Shown: piece by piece, positions 6,133 through 10,334 of the stretch
Layout of the letters: each line of letters begins with the position of its first letter
Position numbering within the stretch: the stretch's first letter is position 1
NCBI GenBank assembly: GCA_035307785.1
Contig: DATGHS010000165.1
Location: forward strand, 1-10,334
Direction: 5' to 3'
DNA length: 10,334 bases
Source: DATGHS01 sp035307785
Lineage (GTDB): Bacteria; Planctomycetota; Planctomycetia; Gemmatales; Gemmataceae
Notes under the pieces: generated by a model
The model's input: the letters and a program-made list of their open reading frames with translations, nothing else
The model's database searches: none
Told to the model about the DNA's origin: nothing
Position numbers and translations under genes: made by a program

Positions 6133-6217
6133 TGGGTGATCACGGGATCGAACCGTGCATGCGGCAGCGCCGCGCCTGCTTTACAGACAGGTACCTCTCC
6201 ATTGAGGCGTATCACCC
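6133..6217 (-). tRNA. tRNA-Tyr(GTA)
   Basis: This class II tRNA is 85 nt. Acceptor GGGTGAT/ATCACCC is perfect, with discriminator A. Anticodon stem CCTGT/GCAGG carries loop CTGTAAA (GTA). The variable arm has GCGGC/GCCGC pairing, and the T arm is CACGG-TTCGATC-CCGTG. The D arm is short (CCTC/GAGG), and position 8 is A instead of U. CCA is not encoded. It lies 10 nt upstream of the GAG tRNA-like gene. Confidence 0.88.
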
Positions 6218-6223
6218 ACGAAA

Positions 6224-6247
6224 GCCCACGGACGGCAGTCCGTGGGC
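6224..6247. repeat. Perfect 10-bp hairpin in the CAA-Tyr spacer
   Basis: GCCCACGGAC (6224-6233) is followed by loop GGCA and its exact complement (6238-6247). It fills the 32-nt gap. As an RNA hairpin it could guide processing, or end transcription weakly: a TTTCG tail follows on the minus strand. Confidence 0.7.
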
Positions 6248-6249
6248 AA

Positions 6250-6324
6250 AAGCACGGGTGGGATTCGAACCCACATTCACCAAGGTTTGAGCTTGGCCGC
6301 ATTGCCAGGTTAGCGCACCATGCC
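6250..6324 (-). tRNA. tRNA with CAA anticodon (Leu-type anticodon, short variable loop)
   Basis: The 75-nt fold has acceptor GGCATGG/CCGTGCT (first pair G-T), T8, A14, D stem CGC/GCG with a 12-nt loop, anticodon stem CCAAG/CTTGG with loop CTCAAAC (U33, anticodon CAA), 5-nt variable loop TGAAT, and T arm GTGGG-TTCGAAT-CCCAC. The discriminator is T. CAA is the anticodon of tRNA-Leu(UUG codon), but leucine tRNAs have a long variable arm and A73, both absent here. The charging enzyme is therefore unclear. It is a paralogue of 6048-6122. Confidence 0.7.
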
Positions 6325-6333
6325 GGCTTCAAG

Positions 6334-6407
6334 CGGTCCCGACCGGATTCGAACCGGCATTCCCCGCCGTGACAGAGCGGTGCGTTGGCCTGTTACGCTA
6401 CGGGACC
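6334..6407 (-). tRNA. tRNA-Asp(GTC)
   Basis: Perfect acceptor GGTCCCG/CGGGACC, discriminator G73 (an aspartate identity base), anticodon stem CCGCT/GGCGG with loop CTGTCAC (GTC), T arm GCCGG-TTCGAAT-CCGGT, U8 and A14 present. It is 74 nt without encoded CCA. It is 9 nt upstream of the CAA tRNA and looks fully functional. Confidence 0.93.
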
Positions 6408-6410
6408 TGG

Positions 6411-6482
6411 TCAGGAGTCAGGGGTCAGGAGACAGGAGTCAGACCGTAACTGACCGCTGTCTCCTGAACTCCTGACTCCTGA
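6411..6482. repeat. Inter-tRNA hairpin of GTCAGGA-type tandem units
   Basis: The arm at 6411-6442 pairs with 6450-6482 (32 and 33 nt, few mismatches) around a 7-nt loop. Each arm is a run of degenerate CAGGAGT units. It fills the 77-nt gap between tRNA-Lys and tRNA-Asp. Confidence 0.78.
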
Positions 6483-6484
6483 AG

Positions 6485-6557
6485 TGGGTCCGGTGGGCTT
6501 CGAACCCACGCGCTTCCGCTTAAGAGGCGGACGCTCTGCCGGCTGAGCTACAGACCC
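6485..6557 (-). tRNA. tRNA-Lys(CTT)
   Basis: Acceptor GGGTCTG/CGGACCC, discriminator A, D arm GCTC/GAGC with A14 and U8, anticodon stem TCCGC/GCGGA with loop CTCTTAA (CTT), T arm GTGGG-TTCGAAG-CCCAC. It is 73 nt, with no CCA, and all conserved positions look normal. Confidence 0.94.
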
Positions 6558-6563
6558 TTTTTG

Positions 6564-6637
6564 AATGCGGAATTTGGAATTCGGAATGCGGAATAGAACG
6601 GTTTTCATTCCGCATTCCGAGTTCCGCATTCCGCATT
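6564..6637. repeat. Inter-tRNA hairpin of GCGGAAT-type tandem units
   Basis: The 31-nt arms 6564-6594 and 6607-6637 pair with only three mismatches around a 12-nt loop. Both arms are tandem degenerate 7-8-nt units (ATGCGGA / TTCCGCA). It fills the 87-nt gap between tRNA-Ala and tRNA-Lys. Confidence 0.8.
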
Positions 6638-6644
6638 TTTCGAG

Positions 6645-6717
6645 TGGAGACGGGGAGAATCGAACTCCCACAGGTTACTTGCAAGGCATCCTCGCGCTCC
6701 AGCGTACATGCGCCCCC
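6645..6717 (-). tRNA. tRNA-Ala(TGC), with abnormal D arm
   Basis: Acceptor GGGGGCG/CGTCTCC pairs fully if G-T is allowed and places G3-T70, the alanine identity pair. The discriminator is A; the T arm is GGGAG-TTCGATT-CTCCC. Anticodon loop CTTGCAA gives TGC with U33. The anticodon stem GATGC/GTAAC has an A-A mismatch and a G-T pair. Position 8 is C, and the D region does not form the usual 3-4-bp stem; only a small CGC/GCG pairing is seen. It is 73 nt without CCA. Either a divergent functional tRNA-Ala or one in decay. Confidence 0.7.
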
Positions 6718-6719
6718 TC

Positions 6720-6798
6720 GGATTGCCGATTTCCAATTGACGATTGACGTCACCAAATTGTTTCAATCGGCAATCGACAATCAACAATCGGCAATTCC
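6720..6798. repeat. Inter-tRNA hairpin of CGATTGC-type tandem units
   Basis: The arm at 6720-6749 (GGATTGCCGATT...) pairs imperfectly with 6764-6798, which carries tandem CAATCGG/CAATCGA/CAATCAA units. It fills the 84-nt gap between tRNA-Glu and tRNA-Ala. Pairing is the least regular of the set. Confidence 0.65.
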
Positions 6799-6801
6799 CA
6801 C

Positions 6802-6872
6802 TGGTCCGTAGGGGAGTCGAACCCCTATCTCCGGAGTGAAGGTCCGGTGGCCTCCCGTTAGACGAACGGACC
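6802..6872 (-). tRNA. tRNA-Glu(TTC) with C33
   Basis: Perfect acceptor GGTCCGT/ACGGACC, discriminator A, D region TCGTCTAACGGG as in glutamate tRNAs, anticodon stem CCGGA/TCCGG, T arm AGGGG-TTCGACT-CCCCT. The anticodon loop is CCTTCAC: TTC at 34-36, but C at position 33 where U is nearly invariant. It is 71 nt without CCA. It is the first gene of the array, 14 nt after a terminator-like hairpin. Confidence 0.88.
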
Positions 6873-6886
6873 GGCTAGAAAAGGAT

Positions 6887-6920
6887 CCAGGCCGGGTGTT
6901 GTTCGTGACACCCGGCCTGG
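6887..6920 (-). terminator. Perfect 13-bp hairpin with T-rich tail just upstream of the tRNA array
   Basis: CCAGGCCGGGTGT (6887-6899) is the exact complement of 6908-6920 around an 8-nt loop. On the minus strand it is followed by ATCCTTTTCTAG, a modest T run, so intrinsic termination would act on transcripts coming from the 29-codon ORF. The plus side has no T run. It may equally be a leader hairpin of the tRNA transcript. Confidence 0.55.
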
Positions 6921-6948
6921 CAGGAAAAGCTGCGTGAGAAACCGGTTG

Positions 6949-7038
6949 TCACTGTCGATAGCGTTCATAATGCAAGCGCGCGGCGCGATCCAGGCGGTCG
7001 GCACTAAGGCGCTTCAAGCTATCAAGCACGACGTTCAT
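6949..7038 (-). CDS. Possible 29-aa small protein upstream of the tRNA array
   Basis: An ATG at 7038 preceded by GAGGA (minus strand, 5-nt spacing) opens 29 codons to TGA. The product starts MNVVLDSLKRLSADRLDRA and ends LHYERYRQ, a charged, Arg-rich, probably helical peptide. Evidence for coding is the ribosome-binding site and the plausible amphipathic composition only. It is divergent from ribD and is followed by the 6887-6920 hairpin and then tRNA-Glu, so it could be the first cistron of the tRNA transcript. I do not recognise it. Confidence 0.35.
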   Translation of the reverse strand: MNVVLDSLKRLSADRLDRAARLHYERYRQ

Positions 7039-7144
7039 GGCTTCCTCACTGCGCGAAAAGTTGGCCCGGTGGGGCGATTTCTGGCGTACATTGAGTGAGA
7101 CGCTCGAAGCTCAAACAAGGTTCGCGAAAAAAAGAAATACTTCC

Positions 7145-8233
7145 ATGTCCGACAATAAGTGGATGCAGCGGGCTTTGGAACTTGCGCGGCGCGGCCAGGG
7201 TCATGTTGAGCCGAACCCGATGGTCGGGGCAGTCATCGTACGCGATGGCCTGGCGGTCGGCGAAGGTTGGCATCAGCGCTTCGGCGAAGCGCATGCCGAG
7301 GTGAACGCACTCGCCGAGGCCGGCGACCGCGCCCGCGGCGCCACGCTGTATGTGACCCTGGAGCCGTGCTGTCATCATGGCAAAACGCCGCCCTGCACCG
7401 ACGCGATCCTGAAGGCCGGGATCAACCGCGTGCTTGCCGCCATGGCCGACTCGTTCCCGCGAGTGGCCGGCGGTGGCATCGCACAGTTGCGGCAAGCCGG
7501 CGTTGCCGTTGAAATCGGCCTGCTGGAAAGGGACGCGCGCAAACTCAATGCGCCGTACCTCACGCTGCTGGGCAAACAGCGGCCCTGGGTGCATGCTAAA
7601 TGGGCCATGACGCTCGATGGCAAAATCGCTACCCGCACCGGCCATTCGCACTGGATTAGCAGCGAAGAGTCGCGCCGCAACGTGCATAAACTGCGTAGCC
7701 GGATGGACGCCATCATCGTGGGGTCCGGAACCGTGCGGTTCGACAATCCGCTGCTCACCGCCCGTCCGCCAGGACCGCGAACGCCGACGCGGATTGTCCT
7801 CAGCAGCACGGGACTGCTTCGACCCGATTGCCAATTATTGCAAACGCGGCATGAGGAGCCGTTGCTGATTGCAACGACCGAAGAGGCCGCTGCGACGGCT
7901 GAAGTGAAGAGTCAGGGCTGCGAGATTGTTGGCTTGCCAAGGTCCAATGGCCGCCCGGACGTTGCTGCCCTTCTCCAGGAGTTGGGCCGGCGGCGCTACA
8001 CTAACGTACTCGTTGAAGCCGGCGCCGAAGTGCTGGGCAGTTTTCGCGACGCGGGTCTGATCGACGAAGTGCATGTCTTCATCGCGCCGCGGCTGATCGG
8101 CGGAGCCGCTGCGTTGCCGCCCATTGGGGGCGCCGGAGTGGCGAACATTAATGAAGGGATGACATTATCGGAATGGAGTTGCGAACCGAGCGGCCCGGAT
8201 TGGTATGTGCATGGACTTGTGCAAAGTGGCTGA
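7145..8233 (+). CDS. ribD: Bifunctional riboflavin biosynthesis deaminase/reductase RibD
   Basis: RibD deaminates the pyrimidinone intermediate made from GTP and then reduces its ribosyl group, the second and third steps of riboflavin synthesis. The N-terminal cytidine-deaminase-like domain (about 1-145) holds HAEV (50-53) and PCCHHGKTPPC (74-84). Zinc ligands His50, Cys75 and Cys84 and catalytic Glu52 fall at the positions known from E. coli. The C-terminal reductase domain (from about 148) shows HAKWAMTLDGKIAT (150-163), ISSEESR (171-177), VGSGTVRFDNPLLTAR (192-207) and VEAGAEVLGSF (290-300). The length is 362 aa, normal for the family. The frame is open upstream to an ATG at 7037, but the start at 7145 matches the family N-terminus. 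No clear Shine-Dalgarno is present. It is a single gene, not in a rib operon here. Confidence 0.95.
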   Translation: MSDNKWMQRALELARRGQGHVEPNPMVGAVIVRDGLAVGEGWHQRFGEAHAEVNALAEAGDRARGATLYVTLEPCCHHGKTPPCTDAILKAGINRVLAAMADSFPRVAGGGIAQLRQAGVAVEIGLLERDARKLNAPYLTLLGKQRPWVHAKWAMTLDGKIATRTGHSHWISSEESRRNVHKLRSRMDAIIVGSGTVRFDNPLLTARPPGPRTPTRIVLSSTGLLRPDCQLLQTRHEEPLLIATTEEAAATAEVKSQGCEIVGLPRSNGRPDVAALLQELGRRRYTNVLVEAGAEVLGSFRDAGLIDEVHVFIAPRLIGGAAALPPIGGAGVANINEGMTLSEWSCEPSGPDWYVHGLVQSG

Positions 8234-8240
8234 ACAAAGG

Positions 8241-8310
8241 CGAGCCGAGCCGCATATGCGGCCGGGGGGAGTCTTGGCTCTCTACTCGGCCGCTTACGCG
8301 GCTCGGCTCG
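8241..8310. repeat. 24-bp inverted repeat between convergent genes
   Basis: The arms 8241-8264 and 8287-8310 pair with two mismatches around a 22-nt loop; the arm core is GCCGAGCCGC. It sits right after the ribD stop, facing the 139-aa gene, so it may stop transcription from both sides, though no T run follows. The tandem CGAGC units recall the other spacers. Confidence 0.7.
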
Positions 8311-8335
8311 GCCAATTCGATTCGCCCCGCTTCTT

Positions 8336-8755
8336 TCATACGCCGGCCGGCATCAGTTTCTCTTGAGCGCGTTGAATCGCGCGCTCTTCCGCTTCGTTGG
8401 CTTGCGCGCGGCCGGTAATGTGTTCGCTCAGCATGCACGATACGGTGGCTTCGTCCATCCGGCCATAGTCCCAGGCTCGCACGAGCCGCCGGGCGGCCAG
8501 GCCCACTTCTTGATTGAAGTCGTACGCCAGTAGCTCGTCTTTTGACCGAATCCCGGTGAGGAAGAATAAGAGGCAGCCGCGGTCGGCGATGCTGTAGGCA
8601 TGGCGAATCAGTTTGCCTTGGTCGGCGGCGTCTTTGAGGCGCATCACGTCGGCCAGCGGGCGGTCGTTGGCCACCACCATCAGGTCCGCCACGGGGTTGC
8701 TGCCAGTCATGCCCAATTCCGCGTCCGTTGCAAACCACTTCTCGTTCCAGTTCAT
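8336..8755 (-). CDS. Conserved-looking hypothetical protein, 139 aa
   Basis: ATG at 8755 is preceded by AAAGG with 9-nt spacing. The product is a soluble protein with no signal peptide or membrane segment. It begins MNWNEKWFATDAELGMTG, contains a mixed central part with RHAYSIADRGCLLFFLTG, and ends with a charged helical stretch rich in Glu, Ala and Arg (HITGRAQANEAEERAIQRAQ). There are two cysteines and no obvious metal or nucleotide motif. Codon use resembles its neighbours. It is convergent with ribD and divergent from the lipoprotein gene. I do not recognise the family. Confidence 0.7.
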   Translation of the reverse strand: MNWNEKWFATDAELGMTGSNPVADLMVVANDRPLADVMRLKDAADQGKLIRHAYSIADRGCLLFFLTGIRSKDELLAYDFNQEVGLAARRLVRAWDYGRMDEATVSCMLSEHITGRAQANEAEERAIQRAQEKLMPAGV

Positions 8756-9130
8756 GGTCGTCTACCTTTCGTAGTATGGAACACACGCTACGGCACACCG
8801 CGTCGCCACGGCTCCCCACGAGGTGGTTTGGGGTGTGTCTTCCTATCATAACGTATGGTGGGGCAATTTTTCGCCCCTGAATTCAAAAAAAATGATGCAC
8901 TCGGCAAATTGCCGAATTTGCGACTATTATATGCAATCGTTGCCGTCAGAAAAATTCGCCTCGCCCAATTTTTCGTTTCCGATTACCATGCGATAGGAAA
9001 GGGCCCACGGATGAACACGGACTTCGTATCACGGATGAACACAGATCAGAAGTTAGAGAATTCCGATCCGCGTTAATCCGTGTCATGAAATCCGTGTTCA
9101 TCCGGGGCCTGATGTAACGAGGAGAAATTA
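8756..9130. other. Intergenic region of 375 bp upstream of the M28 lipoprotein gene
   Basis: No gene is seen. It contains overlapping palindromes at 8902-8914 (CGGCAAATTGCCG) and 8904-8921 (GCAAATT/AATTTGC) in AT-rich DNA, which could be an operator or promoter region. It also holds the long inverted repeat at 9008-9104 and a strong ribosome-binding site GAGGAG (9119-9124). A clean -35/-10 pair could not be assigned. Confidence 0.5.
9008..9104. repeat. 40-bp imperfect inverted repeat of CGGATGAACA-type units
   Basis: The 40-nt arms 9008-9047 and 9065-9104 are complementary with about seven mismatches. Within each arm the unit CACGGATGAACA recurs. It ends 26 bp before the start of the lipoprotein gene, so its hairpin would lie in the 5' leader. 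The architecture equals that of the inter-tRNA hairpins, but the sequence family differs. Confidence 0.7.
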
Positions 9131-10132
9131 ATGGCCCGCCGGTTGCTTCCTATATTGGCATTGTTGCTGCTATCGCTCGCTATCGGTTGCTACCAAACCG
9201 AAACCGCGGCCCAGGACCGCAACAATGACCCAAAGAAAAAGCGCGATGAGTTCGCTTCCGATCAGGCCCCTGCGGAGCCAGCCAAAATGATTGCCTTCGA
9301 TGGCCAGCGGGCCCTGCAATACCTGCGCGACTTGTGCAAGCTTGGCCCGCGCATTAGCGGCACGCCCGGCATGCAGAAACAGCAACAATTCTTGCAGGAG
9401 CATTTCGAGAAACTCGGCGGCAAGGTGGACTTTCAGAAGTTCACCGCCAAGCAGTTCAGCCAGCGGCAGGCGGTGGAAATGGCAAACATGATCGTGCACT
9501 GGCACCCGGAGCGCGAACGCCGGGTTATTTTCTGCACGCACTATGACACGAGGCCGATGGCCGACGAGGAGCCCGATCGCCGCAAGTGGAGCGAGCCCTT
9601 CGTCAGCGCCAACGACGGAACCTCCGGTTCCGCCTGGTTGATGGAACTCGCCAACCACATGAAGGACTTGCCCGTGAACGTGGGCGTGGACTTCGTGTTC
9701 TTCGACGGCGAGGAATACATCTTCGAAAAGGGCCGCGACAAGTTCTTCCTTGGTTCCGATTACTTCGCCGCCAGTTATCAGCAACAAAAAAATCGGCCTA
9801 AGTACCTGGCGGCCGTGCTGCTCGACCTGTTCGCCGGCAAGAATGCGAAGTACCCGATCGAGCAGAACTCGGAATTCTGGGCCGGCGCGCTGGCCGAAGA
9901 TATCTGGAAGACGGCCGCACAGTTGAATATCAAGGCTTTTCGCAACGAACGCGGCATCAATCTGGAAGACGATCACATCGCGCTAAACAAGGCCGGCATT
10001 CCCGCCGTGGATATTGTCGATTTCGATTACCGCTACTGGCATCGGCTGAACGATTTGCCTGATGCATGCTCGGCTGAGAGCTTTGAGAATGTCGGCAAGG
10101 TGCTCACGGTGTGGGTGCAGCGGGTGAAGTAG
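9131..10132 (+). CDS. M28 family metallopeptidase / glutaminyl-peptide cyclotransferase-like lipoprotein
   Basis: This 333-aa protein has a lipoprotein signal: MARR, a hydrophobic core, and a lipobox ending AIGC with Cys20. It is therefore probably anchored outside the cytoplasmic membrane. A linker rich in charged residues (about 25-52) precedes the catalytic domain. HYDTRP (137-142) is the M28 motif. Predicted zinc ligands by comparison with human glutaminyl cyclase are Asp162 (NDGTSG), Glu195 (DGEE) and His304 (YWHRL). The acidic catalytic set is Glu194, Asp232 (LLDLFAG) and Asp280 or Asp281 (EDDHIALN), with Trp303 next to the His. A single zinc site and the WH motif favour cyclotransferase over a two-zinc aminopeptidase. 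Such enzymes turn N-terminal glutamine into pyroglutamate. Activity is inferred, not shown. GAGGAG lies 6 nt before the ATG. Confidence 0.85.
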   Translation: MARRLLPILALLLLSLAIGCYQTETAAQDRNNDPKKKRDEFASDQAPAEPAKMIAFDGQRALQYLRDLCKLGPRISGTPGMQKQQQFLQEHFEKLGGKVDFQKFTAKQFSQRQAVEMANMIVHWHPERERRVIFCTHYDTRPMADEEPDRRKWSEPFVSANDGTSGSAWLMELANHMKDLPVNVGVDFVFFDGEEYIFEKGRDKFFLGSDYFAASYQQQKNRPKYLAAVLLDLFAGKNAKYPIEQNSEFWAGALAEDIWKTAAQLNIKAFRNERGINLEDDHIALNKAGIPAVDIVDFDYRYWHRLNDLPDACSAESFENVGKVLTVWVQRVK

Positions 10133-10160
10133 CGCATCGGGCTTCGATTGTAGATTTCGA

Positions 10161-10223
10161 CTGTAGCCGCAGGCTTCAGCCTGCGCGGGAGTCGAACGCG
10201 CAGGCTGAAGCCTGCGGCTACAG
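10161..10223. repeat. Perfect 27-bp palindromic hairpin
   Basis: The arms 10161-10187 and 10197-10223 are exact complements around a 9-nt loop. Each arm also contains a smaller self-complementary GCAGGCT/AGCCTGC pair, so a cruciform is possible. It separates two convergent genes and may end both transcripts. It looks like a dispersed REP-type repeat. Confidence 0.8.
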
Positions 10224-10233
10224 CTTCGGTGCT

Positions 10234-10334
10234 CTAAATCTCAGCCAGCTGTTCTTTCGAGTCGCCGAAGCTACCCAGCCGCACGCCTGCCTTGTCCATC
10301 AGCGACAGATACAGGCTGCACATTTTGCGATTCG
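10234..10334 (-). CDS. C-terminal fragment of a DUF1552-like protein
   Basis: On the minus strand the last 32 codons before TAG at 10234 are in the window. They read NRKMCSLYLSLMDKAGVRLG and then SFGDSKEQLAEI. The pattern of a leucine-rich helix, KAGV and SFGDS close to the C-terminus resembles the end of DUF1552 proteins, which are common in Planctomycetes and usually carry a Tat signal. The N-terminus lies beyond the window. With so little sequence the family call is tentative. Confidence 0.55.
   Translation of the reverse strand, partial: NRKMCSLYLSLMDKAGVRLGSFGDSKEQLAEI

Noticed and set aside
5493..6372. Open frames running through the tRNA region on both strands (for example 5493-5840 +, 5585-5923 -, 6136-6372 +)
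   Set aside because: They are read-through of tRNA genes and hairpins. Their peptides contain the typical false motifs produced by translating T arms, and there is no ribosome-binding site.
5591..6798. CRISPR-like repeats between tRNAs
   Set aside because: The repeats are short tandem units forming single hairpins that differ between gaps. There is no constant repeat with unique spacers and no cas gene.
5494..6872. Prophage or integrative element carrying the tRNA array
   Set aside because: No integrase, structural, replication or conjugation gene and no attachment-site duplication is visible in the window. A mobile origin remains only a possibility.
7037..7144. 36-codon N-terminal extension of RibD from ATG 7037
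   Set aside because: The extension has no family similarity and no ribosome-binding site, whereas starting at 7145 puts the zinc ligands at the same residue numbers as in E. coli RibD.

Overview
The window looks like chromosomal DNA of a planctomycete, probably of the Pirellulales type. The evidence is a DUF1080 (3-keto-disaccharide hydrolase) gene at the left edge, a DUF1552-like C-terminus at the right edge, GC-rich coding sequence with mostly single genes or gene pairs, and many intergenic inverted repeats. This assignment is an inference from gene content; there is no rRNA or other phylogenetic marker here.

Left part (1-5450). A secreted DUF1080 protein (minus, cut by the window edge) is divergent from a two-gene unit (plus): a ROK sugar kinase whose stop codon overlaps the start of a lipoprotein-type ABC solute-binding protein. 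A perfect 11-bp hairpin separates that unit from a convergent pair on the minus strand, uracil-DNA glycosylase (ung) followed by a thioredoxin-like [2Fe-2S] ferredoxin. Both of these start at GTG with a strong Shine-Dalgarno sequence. About 600 bp without a convincing gene follows, with a MITE-like inverted-repeat element. Then comes a lone MacB/LolD/DevA-type ABC ATPase with no permease beside it.

Middle (5494-6872). Eleven tRNA or tRNA-like genes lie on the minus strand. In transcription order they are Glu(UUC), Ala(UGC), Lys(CUU), Asp(GUC), a CAA tRNA, Tyr(GUA), a GAG tRNA-like gene, Ser(GCU), Arg(UCG), His(GUG) and Arg(GCG). None encodes CCA. Several depart from canonical tRNA rules: C33 in two; no U8 in four; two paralogous short-arm tRNAs with leucine-type anticodons; and a GCG arginine anticodon. 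Short gaps (5-10 nt) alternate with longer ones (32-91 nt), and every longer gap is filled by its own hairpin, five of them built from 7-8-nt tandem units. Upstream of the array lie a terminator-like hairpin and a possible 29-codon ORF with a Shine-Dalgarno sequence.

Right part (7145-10334). A complete ribD (riboflavin deaminase/reductase) faces an unrecognised 139-aa protein gene across an inverted repeat. A lipoprotein of the M28/glutaminyl-cyclase type with all predicted zinc and catalytic residues follows. The window ends with a 27-bp perfect palindrome and the C-terminal end of a DUF1552-like protein.

The protein genes do not form one pathway. The most unusual part is the tRNA array with its atypical tRNAs and repeat-filled spacers. 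It resembles accessory tRNA arrays known from other bacteria, but no integrase, phage or conjugation gene is visible here.
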